Shown here in pieces: positions 34,621 to 48,110 of a DNA stretch of 64,000 nt (within the stretch, counting starts at the first letter, position 1; every line of letters begins with the position of its first letter). This DNA comes from Nageia nagi (Eukaryota > Pinophyta): positions 28,024,001 through 28,088,000 of the forward strand of contig JBITNC010000002.1 in assembly GCA_050084985.1 (NCBI GenBank). Reading direction: 5' to 3'. A program made the translations under genes and the position numbers. The notes beneath the pieces are model-generated. The model worked only from the letters and a program-made list of their open reading frames with translations, made no database searches and had not been told where the DNA came from.

Positions 34621-37530
34621 TAGTAAATACTCTAAAAGTGTATGTCTCTTATTGCATTGTTCCTTAGATGAATTTTTAGCATGTGTGACTCTCATTGCAT
34701 TATTCCTATTTTAATGTTTTATATATTTTTTAACAATCACATTTTTTACAATAATAATCCTATGTTAAATAGAGGGGAATTTTTTTTAGTAAATTATTTT
34801 TTTTATAAAAAGGGGAGTTAATATTTTTTTGGGGTAGTTCTTTTTTTACTATTAGATTTTTTTTTAAGGGGGATAATAAATGCAAGTTTTAAAACTTTTT
34901 TTTTTAAGGGGAAATGAATTTTGTTTGCTCAAAATAATAATATTTTTTACCATAAAAAATATTATTATTTAGTGCATATGTGATTTTTTATTTCTTAATG
35001 ACTATTCATACAAATAGTAAAATCCAAAGTGCTTTATGTGAGAACCTTTTTAGGTGCAAAGTTGATACGTATTTTTTGCAAACAAGTATTTCTTTAAAGA
35101 GAAGGAACTTTTTAGAATTTATTTTTTTCTAAGGAATTATTTTTTACTCTTTCTTAACCTAACATTATATTTTTGCTTTCTTTTACTAATTCTTGGTTTT
35201 TTTAGATTTAACCTTATCTTTGAAAGCAAATAGGATATGTCTATTATCTTTTTTCAAGATTGAAGGTTTTTTGAGGAAAAGAATCAAGATGGAAAATATG
35301 CAAAGAAGATGGATAAATGAGCAAAAGTTTAAAAAGAGACAATTTTTTGGCAAGATAAAAATTTAGTCTATTTGCTCCTTCTTGAGCAAAATAAAAATTC
35401 TTGATAATACCATTGAGCAAGCATTATGCAAATCCTTTTGACTAACTTTGAGCTCTTGAATAAGAGCATAATGTAATCAGCATATTTGTAACTAACAATT
35501 AACCCTAAGGAAAACTACTAACTCTTTTTTGTGGTTGATTTTCTTAGTATTCAAATTCTTAAATCAAATGAAAAAGTGCTCAAATTCATTACAACATTAA
35601 ATAAATTATAACAAAAGTAATAAAAGTGCACTAACCTACAATTTAGTCTACAATTACTAATCGACAAATGTAGTTTAAATTTCTCTAAAATTACAAATTT
35701 GGTATATAATTAGTAATCAATGGAAGAATAAGTTGGACAAACATTACAATCCATGTCTTACAAACCAAAAATGATTTATAATTACAAAATTGCTTTTTAA
35801 CTTGCAAAAATTGATTGAATGATTTGTTTACCATATGCTTAAAAGTTTACAATTGGACAAATTGATATTTTCACAAGTTTAACCTTCTTAAGATGATTTT
35901 TGCAATTTTTTAAAGATAAATCTTGCAAGCATTTATACAAACAATATTATGCCAATATTTTGTGCAAATAATGTTAACCTTATAACTTTCTCTAAGCTCA
36001 TTGTGTGGAGTTTAGATGCATGCATGGGAATGTAATTTAGTTTTATTCCAAAATGACTAAGTTGCATTTGTTGATATAAAGGGATTGTGATGTGGATGTG
36101 TACATTGGTTGAAGTATATATCTTTTTTTTATCATGTTATGCAATTATTAATATCATTGTTTCATTATACACATTTTAGATATTCTTAAATAGAAGTGAA
36201 AAATTGGAAAACCTTCTCCAAACTTAAATTATTGTGCACATTTTTAATATTATTTTTTGGAGTGAGAAGTTGTGTAAACCTCCTTCCTTTTTTTATCACC
36301 ATTGTTATGCATAGGTTGATATTATATCACCATTGTTGTAATCAGCTTTAATATTAGTAATATGCTATAATTGTTAATGAAGTTACCCTTAAGGGGGGGC
36401 GGGGGGGTTATTAACTTTAAAACAAAGCATTTTTTTTAATCCATATTGACGGATGTATACTTGAAAGATTAGGTCTTGGGGTTAAATATACAAAGATATT
36501 AAAATAAATATTTGTAGTCATAAATAAGGCTAAAAATATAGCTTTAAAAATCCTTACCTTAAGCCTTACTTAAATTAAGGCTTGAATGTTGAATCCTACA
36601 ACCTATAGGATTGATAATATTGAGAAAATTTCCTTAGAAATCCTTTTATAGCCTTGATAAGGCCCCTAGATTTTAGTTTAATAAATCTAAAGGATTTTTT
36701 TTTTCAAATAGTAAAGTATTTTTTCAAAGTTAAGATCTTTATGCACATAAGAAATATAAAGACTTGGTGTTGTTTTTCTTCAACTTGATCTTGTATCAAT
36801 ATTAAGTGATATACTCCTCAATTTTTTATGATTTCCAAAACATTCATGGTTATTGGTTTGGATCAAATAAGTATGATAGTAATAAAGGCATGTGTTTTCA
36901 TGTGGTTCTTATGGTGTCCTATAGTGGCATATGATGAAAAAGAATTATCAACAAGGAGTGTATGAGACAAAAGTCTCATGCTATTATTATTCTCAAGGTG
37001 AGATCATAATTAGAAAAAAATTTCTTCCTAAGAATTAGCCTTTAAGAAAGTTGCAGATAAGTAAGTAATTTTTTAGGCCAAGGAATAAAATATATCAACA
37101 ATTATTTTCTTACAAAAAGGGGATTTGAATTTCCCAACCTTTGATATGAATAAGGAGTTACACATAGAATATAACATTATGATCTATGAAATTGAAAGTT
37201 ATAGGCTCCATTCTCCTCCATTCTTTAGATTTCAAGAGAAATAAAGATTATTTAAAGAAAGTGAGTTCATAGTTCATATGGAGTTTCACAAGAATATTCC
37301 CAAAAAGGGTTAAATGTTAAACCAAACCAAATGAGTCATCTAAAGAGCTCAAAACATGACTATAAGTATGTATTTCCTTACAAAATTAAAGGACAAAATG
37401 ATCCTCCAAACCTTAAGGAATCTTCTCTTCATTCTTGTTGGATGTTATATATGAAGTTAGAATTGAAACTTGGGACTTAGTTCCATATCCAACTTAAGAG
37501 GTATACAATAGGAAATAAATGGGTTAAGCA
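34621..37530 (+). other. Interior of element C, left part
   Basis: Very AT-rich DNA with long T and A runs and one poly-G block (36395-36410). From about 37320 the copia pol relic becomes visible (PNLKESSLHSCW, WDLVPYPT), with a frameshift before the insertion point of B. No other coding sequence seen. Confidence 0.6.
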
Positions 37531-38184
37531 TGAAGGATTCATAGAATTCCACAACCAAGATCTCTTGTATCAATATCCAACAAATTTAGACTCTAATGTC
37601 TCTTAAACATAACAATATTCCAAAGGACACAATAATAAGCAATCTCACAAATTAACACACAATAAATATAATGGTTCCTCTCTAACAAAGTACATCCACT
37701 TTAATCTAAGTATATTACTTCTCAAGATATACTTTATTTTACAACCTTTCTATCTTTATATGTCTAAACTAATAGCATAACAATGCTTCTACAAAAATGA
37801 GTGATTTACAACAAGCCTAGCCTTCCTTTTATAGGCTCAAATCCTACTTTGGTACACCCTTTTACACAAGGGGAATACCATCATCCATAGGATTCACATT
37901 AGGTGAGAATGGTAGTTGGAAGGATTTTACCCATACATATTACATATGCCTATACTTATATTTTAAGTATGTGAGACAACATGCATATGTGAATTTACCC
38001 CTAATATAAAATAGATGGGTATCCATATTTGCACACATGGATAATCCACATAATAAATGGATTATCTCATATTACAAAATATTTTCTTTCTAACTTATGT
38101 ATATTAAGTGTTCCTTTAATTTTTATTTAATTAGGAACAATACACCTAATTTATTTAAACAATAATGCATTACAAATTCTAACA
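37531..38184 (-). repeat. 3' LTR of element B
   Basis: 654 bp, matching 46954-47592 through almost the full length with scattered substitutions, so B is moderately old. Confidence 0.92.
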
Positions 38185-39330
38185 CTCACTCTTAATGTAA
38201 TATTGAGGTAGAGATAAGAGAAGAAAGTGTAAGAGAGCTCTCCTCCATAAGAGATACAATTACATATGAGAGCTGGACATCTTGAGAAGTAATATCCATT
38301 AGATTCTAAATAAAGCTCAACAACTAAATCATTTGAACAAATAGTTTTACAACACAATAATCATAAACCATAAATGGTTTATAGTGTACAAGTAGTCATT
38401 CAACATTATGTTGACATGATGAGCCTCCATGATCTTGCATACTTGAATTAGCTACCTTGCATACTTGCAAGCTACAAGCAGCTCTTAAACAAGATCAATT
38501 AGATGCATCATACATTCATTTCAACATACGATACATAAATCAACCAATACCATCCATAATTGAACAAATAGTATACTATAAGTCATGCTAAACAAGCCTA
38601 TAGTCACACTATAAATCATCATAAATATGCTAAGCAAACCAATAGTCACTATATATATTTTCATTAATTTTTCATTTACTCTAAGGTGCATAAACAAGTT
38701 ATTCTCAAGTGGATGACTTAGTATAATAAATGATCCTTCTAGAAGTGAAGTATATAAGTTTCCAATATATTTTAGTCTCTCTCAAGGATAATGTTACTAT
38801 CCTAAAAGATTTAGGTCAACTTTACCATCCTAAAGATGATTTGGGTTTATTCTAAGGGTTCATATAACTTCATCTTAATATTATTTGTGCAGCCTTTATG
38901 CATGTAATTTGATATGAAGTTGATATCATTTAAGAGTAATTTCTTCCCCTTGAGGGAAACTTCATCTAAAAATATTTAAACAAGATTAAATTATCCATAA
39001 ATTGATATGCATATCATTTAACATGCTTGTCTTAATGTAATTTTTCATTACATTAAGTCAATATCGATAGACATATCATACTTATTTAATGCATAACACA
39101 TGTAAGATCTTATAATAAGGTTGAAATCTAATTGATTTTGCTATTGATTATTTAACATATAAACTAATATAACACCCAAAAATCATAATTTATATACTTA
39201 TCCTTATTTATAACTACTAAGCCTCTTTTTTTTATTGAAATCTTAGAATGGGAGGAACTCAAGTAGTGACTTATTACCTTAGAGTTTCTAACTCATTGGT
39301 TAACTATTATATGCATTTAAGGAGTACTTC

Positions 39331-39600
39331 TCACTTAGCTATGAGCTCATTTTGCTCCTCATAGATCATGTTAAATGCTTGGTCTCCCACAACCCTTTGC
39401 ATATTGTACATTTCACATTGTAAACAAGGTTCACTTGCAAACTTATTAGTACACTCCATTAATGGAGCATTGGCCAAATTTCTTAGTTGTAGCACTTGTC
39501 TAGCCATTGATGAACCTTCCCTAGTATTACTATGTACTCCTTCTCATGCATCCTTCTCATTTGGAGAGTACCCTAAATGAGTTGGGATCTCATTCTCCAT
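39331..39600 (-). pseudogene. Unknown 90-codon open frame in element B
   Basis: A start at 39600 opens a frame to a stop at 39331 with a single internal TGA at codon 19. Composition is protein-like, with MENEIPTHLGYSP at the start, CLQCEMYNMQRVV in the middle and IYEEQNELIAK at the end. I do not recognise it. It could be a gag remnant or captured gene piece; it has no match in element A at the same place. Confidence 0.4.
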
Positions 39601-40079
39601 GACTAGAAGTATATCACTTCATTCATATATTGATAACTATTTATAGAGAATGCATTACTTTGAGAAGTGGTAAGTGCCACCAACTTTTTAATTGAGTTAT
39701 TCATGCTATCATATACAATATTTATTAAAGCAATATCACATATCTAATTATAATAGCATCAATAAGTGGTGAACAACTTTTGAAAGATTTCCTTCATTTG
39801 CAAAAATAATTGTTCATCAAAAGAATATAATTGTAGATAATTATTTATATGCTAAATTTTTATCATAATCTATCCAAAGATCATGGCAATTACTAATAAT
39901 ATATTCATTTCCATCAATAGATTAAGTCAAGTATTCTTATCACTAAAGTAATGATTCATGCTATCAAGGCAATAATGTCATCCTTTAATTAGGAAATAAC
40001 ATTAATTTCCAAAATAATCATAAGCTCAAAAATCATCTTCAGATGCATACGTTATTATCCCTTTTAAGGTCTTCATCAA

Positions 40080-40260
40080 TAATATTATAATTTGGATCAC
40101 AAATGCCAACTTGGCTCTACCATCTAGTCAAGATTTACGAGTCATAGGCCACAAATACCAACTTGACTATACCACTTAGTCAAGATTTATGAGTCATAGG
40201 CCACAAATACCACCTAGTTAAGATGCACAAACCATAAGGTACCAACTTGATTAACATGGT
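40080..40260. repeat. 62 bp tandem repeat in element B
   Basis: Units containing 'ccaacttggctctaccatct' or 'ccaacttgactataccactt' followed by 'agtcaagattta' recur about 2.7 times. Confidence 0.75.
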
Positions 40261-40329
40261 TTAATTTCTCAACAATATCAATTCATAATAGATAATATTC
40301 CAAAAATAGAAGACATAAGTAAAAAAATT

Positions 40330-40725
40330 ACAATTTTGGAGAAGGGAAGGTCTTTTTAACCACTCCAACCATTTGTAATTATGGAGAAGGGCAAAAATTT
40401 TTAACCACTCCAATGGTTTATTATTTTGGAGAAAGGTGAACCTTTTTAACCACTCTATCAATTTGCAACTTTGGAGAAGGGTGAACCTTTTTAACCACTC
40501 TACCAATTTGCTATTTTGGAGGTTAAACCTTTTTAACCAGTCCATCAATTTGTAACTTTGGAGAAGGGAAAAACTTTTTAACCACTCCAAAAGTTTACTA
40601 TTTTAGAGAAGGTCAAACCTTTTTAACCACTCCAATAGTTTGTATTTTTGGAGAAGGTTGAACCTTTTTAACCACTACATTAATTTGTAGTCATGGAGAA
40701 GGGTGAACCTTTTTAACCACCATAT
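40330..40725 (-). repeat. 45 bp tandem array, nine units, in element B
   Basis: Units with 'tttttaaccactcc' then 'ttggagaaggg' have their 'aaccac' at 40358, 40403, 40448, 40493, 40535, 40580, 40625, 40670 and 40715. Every spacing is 45 except one of 42, so all are multiples of three. On the minus strand six units form an open frame of 15-residue repeats built on EWLKRFTLLQ. Confidence 0.92.
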
Positions 40726-41389
40726 CTACTATAATTTGTAAACAATCCATCAACATGGATGGAAGTAATTCGTGCACTATAAGTCATCATAGAGATGCCA
40801 AGATAATACTTATAGTCACTTGTTGTATCCATAATATAGTAACCCTCCTAAGGATGAAGTAATCATGATAAAAATTCATACTTCAATCTTTCTTAAGGAT
40901 AACATTACCAACCCCAGCGATTAGGGTTTAGGTAAAAATAGCAATGAAGTTTTATTTTGATAGACAATAAACATAAAATTCCATCCAAAATTTACTTCTT
41001 GATAAGTCATGCCTGGACTTTTAAAATATGCTTTGTTATGAAGTTAATAATACTCCTCCTTAAGAGTAACTTCATTAATAATTAAAAGAATGTACACTTC
41101 CCAAAGGGTACTTATACAATTCCTTTTCAAATCTAAAGTAATCATCATTGTACCAATGTAACGAGGTTGCTTAATCAAACAACACTTATCCCATACATTA
41201 ATGGTGTTTTAAAAAAACATTCACACCAATAACAACCAAAGGGAATTCATTATCACACTACTTAATGGTGATATATGATCAAATAGTATCCTCAATAACT
41301 TTAATGTGTACTAATTTACATTTCAATAAGGATATCAACCAACAATTGAGGATCAATTTTCTAATCAATCAAAAATATGCTCAACCATT

Positions 41390-42130
41390 TAAATTTGGAT
41401 AAAGTTCACAAACTTCACACTCTAATTAATCAATGTGCACATACCAAAAATTTAGAATCAATTTTATATCCAATCAATCAAAAATATGCATAATCATTCA
41501 AATTTGAAGAAAGTTCACAAACTTTCCGCTCTAATTAATCAATGTGCACAAGCCAAAAGTTTTGGATGAATGTGTATCACCATTCAAGTTTGAAGAAAGT
41601 TTACAAACTTTCCTCTCAACAAGAATGTGTTCACAAAATTTTTCCATCCAACTTAGGATATAAAAAATATGCATAAGTAATGAACAAGGATAGTAAAGTT
41701 TAAAGAAAGTTTACTCGAACTTTTACTTCAAATGATGTGCATTATTTTGGAAGTTATAAACACTTCTATTTTAATCACTGATATCAAATGATAAACATTT
41801 GTATATATACATAATTTAAAGATATCAATTAATAGTCCAATGCATATTTATAATAATGCTTTTACAATATAATAATACAACTAATAAGAATTTACACAAA
41901 TTTTCATGCATATATAAGCACACTAAATTTTCATCCAATCAAGGAGATTAACCATGTGCATAATGCATATCCAAGCACACTAAATTTTCATCCAATCAAG
42001 GATATTTACCATGTTCATAATTTCAAACAATATGCATATCTAAGCACACTAAATTTTCATCGAAACAAGGAGATTAATCATGTGCATAATTTCAAATAAT
42101 ATGCATATCCAAACACATTAAATTTTTATC
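41390..42130. repeat. Further tandem repeats in element B
   Basis: Two to three units of about 127 bp carry 'ctaattaatcaatgtgcaca' (41420-41580). They are followed by four units of 56-69 bp carrying 'aagcacactaaattttcatc' at 41917, 41973, 42042 and 42111. No coding sequence. Confidence 0.8.
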
Positions 42131-43984
42131 TAAGGAAAATGTGCATAATCGTAAAATTTTCACAAACTTAATTTAAACAATGTGCATATCTAAATACCAT
42201 AACTTTCAATTTGGAATAACTTTCTCAAAAATCCCCATTGTTTAAAAAATTACAAGTTGATCAAGTTGTTAACTAAATGAAGTTACCAATCAACATCAAA
42301 GCATGTTAAGTTGAACTAATTTGTTAAAAAATAATCGACTTGTTCTTGTTGCAATTATAGGCTCGTATAACTTTGTGCAACTAAAAATAAGTTGTAATTT
42401 GAAATTCAAAATTTGTAGGTTAGTAACTTTGTTTATTCATTGTATTAGTAGCTTATACTTGCACTTATCATCTTAATTGTAGGTTCATCTAATCTACAAT
42501 TATTGGTTAGTGCATTTTACCTTAAGTTTGAGCATATATCCATTGTATTTAACCACTAAAAAAGGAACAACCCCAAGATAAGGGGTTAGTAGTTTCCTTG
42601 GTTAGTGGTTAGTTTACATGGCAAAACTCTAAAGGATAGTACAAAATGCTTCTAACAGAAGAGGCCTATCTCAAGAGGTAACACACACAACTAACCTAAG
42701 GAAAGTTAAATTCTAGAGGATGATCCATCTCTATGGCCATCAACTCATTTGGTTGAGTTGTGTGATCATTATGAAGAAATTTCATAGTATTATTTAGTTG
42801 TTCTACAATTATAGACCATTTCTTTGATTTGAGTTCTTCTTCCCTCTTCTTTGCCTTCTTCCAAAGTCAATCCTTCATTTTCTTGATCACCTTCATTCTC
42901 GCAATAGGATGCCTTATTTTCCTATGCTTAGAAGACATTAAGAAATGATCATATTTGCAATTGTGAATATTAGAATAACTTTATCAAAAAATTAATACCT
43001 TTCTTAAAGGTAAAATATTTATCATCAAGTGGATAAACATATCTAAATCCCATAATGATGACATCATAAGAGGTTGCATTAAATATTTACCATTTTGAAA
43101 AAATATTAATAAACTTTTGAATTTTGCAAAAAAAATAATTTCTATTGCAATATTTTGACATGATTGCAAAATAAATTTTTTTCTTCAAATCTTATTAATT
43201 TCTTAAAATTGATCTAAATGTGTCAACTATTGTAAGATAATTTTCATTTTTGCAATAATTTGCAAAAAAATGTTACATTGATAAAACATATGCATAAACA
43301 TTACCATAAGATTATTACCAAAATCTTCTAATCTATCAAATGTATACAAAATTTATAATTACCATCATAATTTACCCAATGGGTTAAGTAATCCTTCAAG
43401 GCAAAAAAAACACATATTTGCCATTTAATGCAAAGCAAAAAATTGATTACTTAAGAAATTACTATATTTGCAACATTTGATAAAAATCAAGATTTTTATA
43501 AAACTTAGAATAGATTTCCCACTTGATTTAAATTTTAAAAAAAATAAATAATTTCCAATCATACTTAGCATTAAGGATAAAGTTTCCATGATTAAAGCCC
43601 ATATGTCATAAATAAATAGAGATGGGCACTCATTAATATTTTATGATATGCCCATCTCTTTTTGACAAGGGTAAGAGCTTTATTGAAAAAAAACATAAAA
43701 GCCACATATCCTTTAAATGCTCTTCATAAAGTGTGATATAAAAAAATGGAAAAAAATTGAACACTCATATAGGATATGAGCATAATAAATGTAATCTATT
43801 ACTCCTTTTTTAATATATATTTCATAAACTTCTTTACCTTAAAAAACTACTTATATTGCCCTATAAAAAATAATTAATACCCTCTAGAAGCAAAAAATAA
43901 GCATTACATTCACCAACTGTTGAACAAATTTTCTTTGCACACTACCCTCTCTAAGATTTTGATAGAAAATAAATTTCATGCCCA

Positions 43985-44335
43985 ATTGGATGGCAACAGC
44001 CCCTTGTGGGAGCTCGCATCTTCTTGGGTGGATGTAACCCCTATGGGAGCTCACACCTCCCTTGGGTAGGTGCGACCCATGCTAAAGCACATGCCCCCCT
44101 TGGGTAGATGCAACCCCTATGGGAGCACGTGCCCCCCATGGGTGGACGAGGCCCCTTGCAAGCAGCACACACCCCCTTGGACGGATGCAACCCCCTATGG
44201 GTAGCATGTGTCCCCTTGGAATGATGACCTTATGGGGTGCAATGTTGCCTCTTTGGGGTTGATAGCTACTTGGGCAACCCACATGGCTCTTTTGGGGTTT
44301 CTCTCCCCTTAGTTGCATAATGCATCACTTTTGGG
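43985..44335. repeat. GC-rich island in element B
   Basis: Repeats of 'cccctatgggagc' and 'cccttgggtaga' type make this block stand out from AT-rich surroundings. It corresponds to the block at 27941-28290 in element A in reverse orientation. The open minus frame across it is a repeat effect. Confidence 0.7.
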
Positions 44336-44852
44336 ATTGGAGCCCAACGCCAATTTTTTTTTAAATTCTATTTTTTTCTTTTAATTTTTTAATTCTAATT
44401 TTTTTATTAAAAAAACTACAAATTTTTTTAAAAATATATATATGTGCCTTTTTTATTTAAAATAATACAAAAAAATAAATTCTGATTTTTGTTAAAAAAT
44501 AAAATTTTTATTTTAGAAATTTTTTTAAAATGCAAAAAAAAAAATTGCAAATTTTTATAACTTTTATTTGTTACAAAAAAAATTGTAACCCCTTTTTTTG
44601 TAAAAAATTATTGCAAGAATATTACTTTAATTAATAAAAGATCTTGCAATAAAAAACTACTTCATAAAAATTACAAAAAACCACATTGGACTTTTGTAAA
44701 CTTGCAATAATGAAGTTTTAATTATAAACACAACATGTATAATCCCATTTTGCATTGTAACAAAAAAAAATACAACTATAAAGGGATCTTGAGCATAATT
44801 TTTAAAATCTAATTGTTCAAAAGAATTAGATTTAACTATGAACAAAAAATTA

Positions 44853-46764
44853 TCGGTAGGGTAGATGGGGAAGCACACAACTCGCATGATACATATGAAT
44901 GATGGACAACATACCCAGAGGAGCACATTTAGGGATTTGACATGCCCTCCCTCCATAACAAGGACATGGATCGAATAGTGGATAGCCGTAGATGGTAAAG
45001 ATAGATGGAGGATCTTGATTTATAGCCCAAGGTGGCATTATAGAAATTACATTAAGGAAAGAAGTACCCATAGTCATTTCACATTCTAGTTGCATGTAGA
45101 AAGGATGGTGAGCTAGAAGTAGCTAGAACTAACTATGAGAGAAGAGATCAAATAGGACGAAATCATCTGGTGTATTTTGTGCAATGGAGGCATAGATAAT
45201 TTTATGGATGCTCTGAATGATCATAATCCCAATTGGTCAAGGCAAGTGGCCACAACATGGAATGGAGGTAATGTGGTGGTAAAATTGAATTGATTGAAGC
45301 AACTACGGATATGGTCAATTCTAGTTGTAGACACAACAGGGAGATGCAAACATTGGTCTCTAAAGTTCAGGCCTTCTATAGGTAGGGAGTGCCTCTCTTG
45401 GAGATAAGGAAATTGACCTACTCAATTGTCTCAATTTGGTACCCTTGGAATGAGGTGGAAAAGGTAATTATGCAACTATTTACTATGGAGGGTATATACT
45501 TTGAACTCTTTAGGGTCCATTTCCTTTTGTTGAACCATTTTAGAGGATTGTATAGAATTAGCATTCCTTACATTCTATATAATTCATTATATTTATACAT
45601 TAGAAATCATAAGGGAGCAGTGTCAATTCATCAAGGACTTATCAAAATTTTGGTGGATTATGAGTGTACTAGTGCAAGAAGGGTGAGGCCTCTAATTTAA
45701 TAGAAGTTGGAACCCCCTTCGATCAACTTGGTAGGAGCAAATTCTTCTAATAGTAGCTTAGTGCTATGACTTCCCCCAACTGGGGAGCCTATCATATCCC
45801 CAATTATTATTGTCTCTTTAGACTTGGAGGACTCAATTTCAAATGATGGTGATAATGTAGCTACATCAAGGAGAAGGGAAAAATTTATGGTAGGTTTTGA
45901 ATATGATAAAGAAGAGATGGAGAAAGAGGATCTACCTCCTCAATAAGAAAAGATATGGTCTCCTCCAACTATGAGGTACATGGATGTGGATGATTATGCC
46001 CCTACAAGATTCAAAAATCAGCAGATTGAGGAGGCTAATGAAAATCTTTAGGCTCCTTAAAAGGAACATGAAGAAAAGCAATGGTCCCCTCTAGCTACAA
46101 GGGATTTAGATTTGGATAATAACCCCACTATGAGATCCCAAAGCTAGCAGAATGAGGCTGCTAGTGAAGATCTTCAAGCTCCCTAGAAGGTCAGCTCTGG
46201 GAAGGACCTTGTTGGCCCAAGCAAGTTGCAAACTCTTATCCCTAAGATGAAATTCAAGAAAATCTATGAGAAATAAAGGCACTTTGAAGAATGGGACTGA
46301 ATTGGAAGAAGAGGAGGAGAATAGAGGCAATTTCAACTAGTCATAAGGGTAATGAAGGCCATACAATACCTATGGTATAATAAATAGAAGCTGGGGGGGA
46401 CTATTGGAAAGTAACTATAGCTTCTATTGAGAAAGAAATCCTAATGGCCATCCCAATCCAAAATTCAAGAGGATTAATGAGTATGGAAATTGAACTTCTC
46501 TAGGACTGTTTCAATAAGAAAGACTCAAACTTTGAAGTTGATTGGAGCTCAATGGTATAGCCAATGCATGGATGGTGTGACCAAGAACCAACAAAGAAGT
46601 ATGACAGCCTATAGCTTGTAGCATTTTGTGAAACTATGGGGAACTTTTGTGATAGTTTTTTATTCAAATGTAATACTGTAGAATATCTATACACTCATAT
46701 GCATACAAGTTTTGGGACCCTATTTTTTGTAAAACCCACTTTAATTTTTACCCTTATCAAAAAA
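44853..46764 (+). mobile_element. 5'-truncated LINE-like insert in element B
   Basis: About 1.9 kb is flanked by 'aactatgaacaaaaaatta' (44834-44852) and the same with one extra c (46765-46784). It ends in 'gttttgggacc', 'tttttacccttatc' and an A run, like the insert at 13491. Open frames are short and broken (for example 45389-45700) and I could not assign a domain with certainty. The duplication length and tail indicate target-primed reverse transcription. Confidence 0.82.
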
Positions 46765-46953
46765 AACTATGAACCAAAAAATTAGATATACTAATTTCAT
46801 AATATCTTAGAGTCTAGCCATAGAAAATATGTTAGATCTAACTAAAAATAATTGAAATAAGATTAAGGTTAGATATACCTTTAATGAAGGTTACCTCAAG
46901 ATGATAGAGCTTGAATTTGAAGAAGATGATAACAAGATAGATCTGATACCACT

Positions 46954-47592
46954 TGAAGGATTTATAGAATTCCACAACTAATCTCCAACAAATTTACACT
47001 GTATTCTCTCTTAAATATAACAATCTCTCAAAAGATACAACAATAAGCAATCTCATAAATTAACATAAAATAAATATAGTGGTTCCTCTCTAAGAGAGTA
47101 CATCCACTTGAATATAAGTATATTACTTCTCAATACAAACTCTCTTTTACAACCATTCTATCCCTAGATCTCTAAACTAATAGCATAATAATGCTTCTAC
47201 AAAAGTGAGTGATTTACAACAAGCCTAGCCTTCCTTCTATTGGCTCAAATCTTACTTTGGTACATCCTTTTACACAAGAGGAATACAATCATCCATAGGA
47301 TTCATATTAGATGAGAATGATAGTTGGAAGGCTTTTACCCATAACTATTACATATGCCCATACTTCTATTTTAAGTATGTAGGATAACATGCATTTGTGG
47401 ATTTACCCCTAATATAAAATAGATGGGGCTCCACATTTGCACACATGGATAATGCACATAATAAATGGATTATTCCATATTATAAAATATTTTCTTTCTA
47501 GCTTAGTTATTATGTGTGTTCCTTTAATTTTTATTTAATTAGGAATAATACACCTAAGTTATTTAAACAATAATGCATTACAAATTCTAACA
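46954..47592 (-). repeat. 5' LTR of element B
   Basis: 639 bp. In the plus reading it starts TGAAGG and ends TTCTAACA. The primer site lies just below 46954. Confidence 0.92.
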
Positions 47593-47720
47593 AAGCATAA
47601 CTCAAATGATGAAGTTGAGAAATATAAGGCAAGGTTGGTGGTTATGATTTTTACTCAAAGTATGATTTTCATTATAAAGAAATCTTTGCTCCAATCTCAA
47701 GATGTTTACAATTGACTAAT
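47593..47720 (+). pseudogene. copia reverse transcriptase relic, right part
   Basis: Directly after element B the frame HNSNDEVEKYKARLVV resumes the copia reverse transcriptase N-terminal motif begun at 37500. It becomes frame-shifted within 40 codons. Confidence 0.82.
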
Positions 47721-47767
47721 TCTTGTACTTTCAACAATCCAATCTTTAATTATTTTCTTACAAGATT

Positions 47768-48035
47768 TCTATAGTTTGCTTCCATGTTGATGGAGGCATA
47801 TCCATTTTTATGGATAGATACCACATTATTTGTTTCCATGTTTATGGAGGAATATCTATAATTATGGATATATGTCACATTGTTTGCTTTCATGTTCATG
47901 GATGAATATCCATATTTATGCCACATTGTTTGCTTCCATGTTGATGGAGGAATATCCATGTTTATGGATAGATACCACATGTTTATTTCCATGTTAGGGA
48001 AGTTGTATCTATGTTGATGGATTGTTTTCCACTTT
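47768..48035. repeat. 45-59 bp tandem repeat in element C
   Basis: Four to five units of 'tttgcttccatgttgatgga' plus 'ggaatatccat' begin near 47772, 47831, 47884, 47929 and 47982. Confidence 0.82.
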
Positions 48036-48110
48036 GTCACTTTCATGTTGGAATATTGTATCCATGTTGACAAGTTTGTTAATGAATACCTTCCTCATCT
48101 ATTGTATAAT

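Larger units (their letters stand above)
37531..47592 (-). mobile_element. LTR element B nested in element C
   Basis: LTRs at 37531-38184 and 46954-47592 are flanked by a perfect duplication AAGCA (37526-37530 and 47593-47597). The element is on the minus strand: primer site GTGGTATCAGATC inside the right LTR, PPT-like 'cattaagagtgag' inside the left LTR. The 8.8 kb interior lacks recognisable pol. It holds a LINE insert, a GC-rich island, a 45 bp tandem array and one open frame of unknown kind. It is a LARD-like relative of A and C, as the LTR ends show (TGTTAGAATTTGTAATGC). Confidence 0.93.

Noticed and set aside
40330-40725. CRISPR-like array of regular repeats
   Set aside because: Units are directly adjacent with no unique spacers, and the DNA is from a plant retroelement.
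44082-44318. 78-codon minus frame rich in Gly, Pro and Arg
   Set aside because: Arises from the repeated GC-rich island in element B; repetitive composition only.
45389-45700. 103-codon frame considered as a LINE ORF1 domain
   Set aside because: I could not match it to a DUF4283 or other ORF1 motif with confidence, so only the LINE-like insertion structure is reported.
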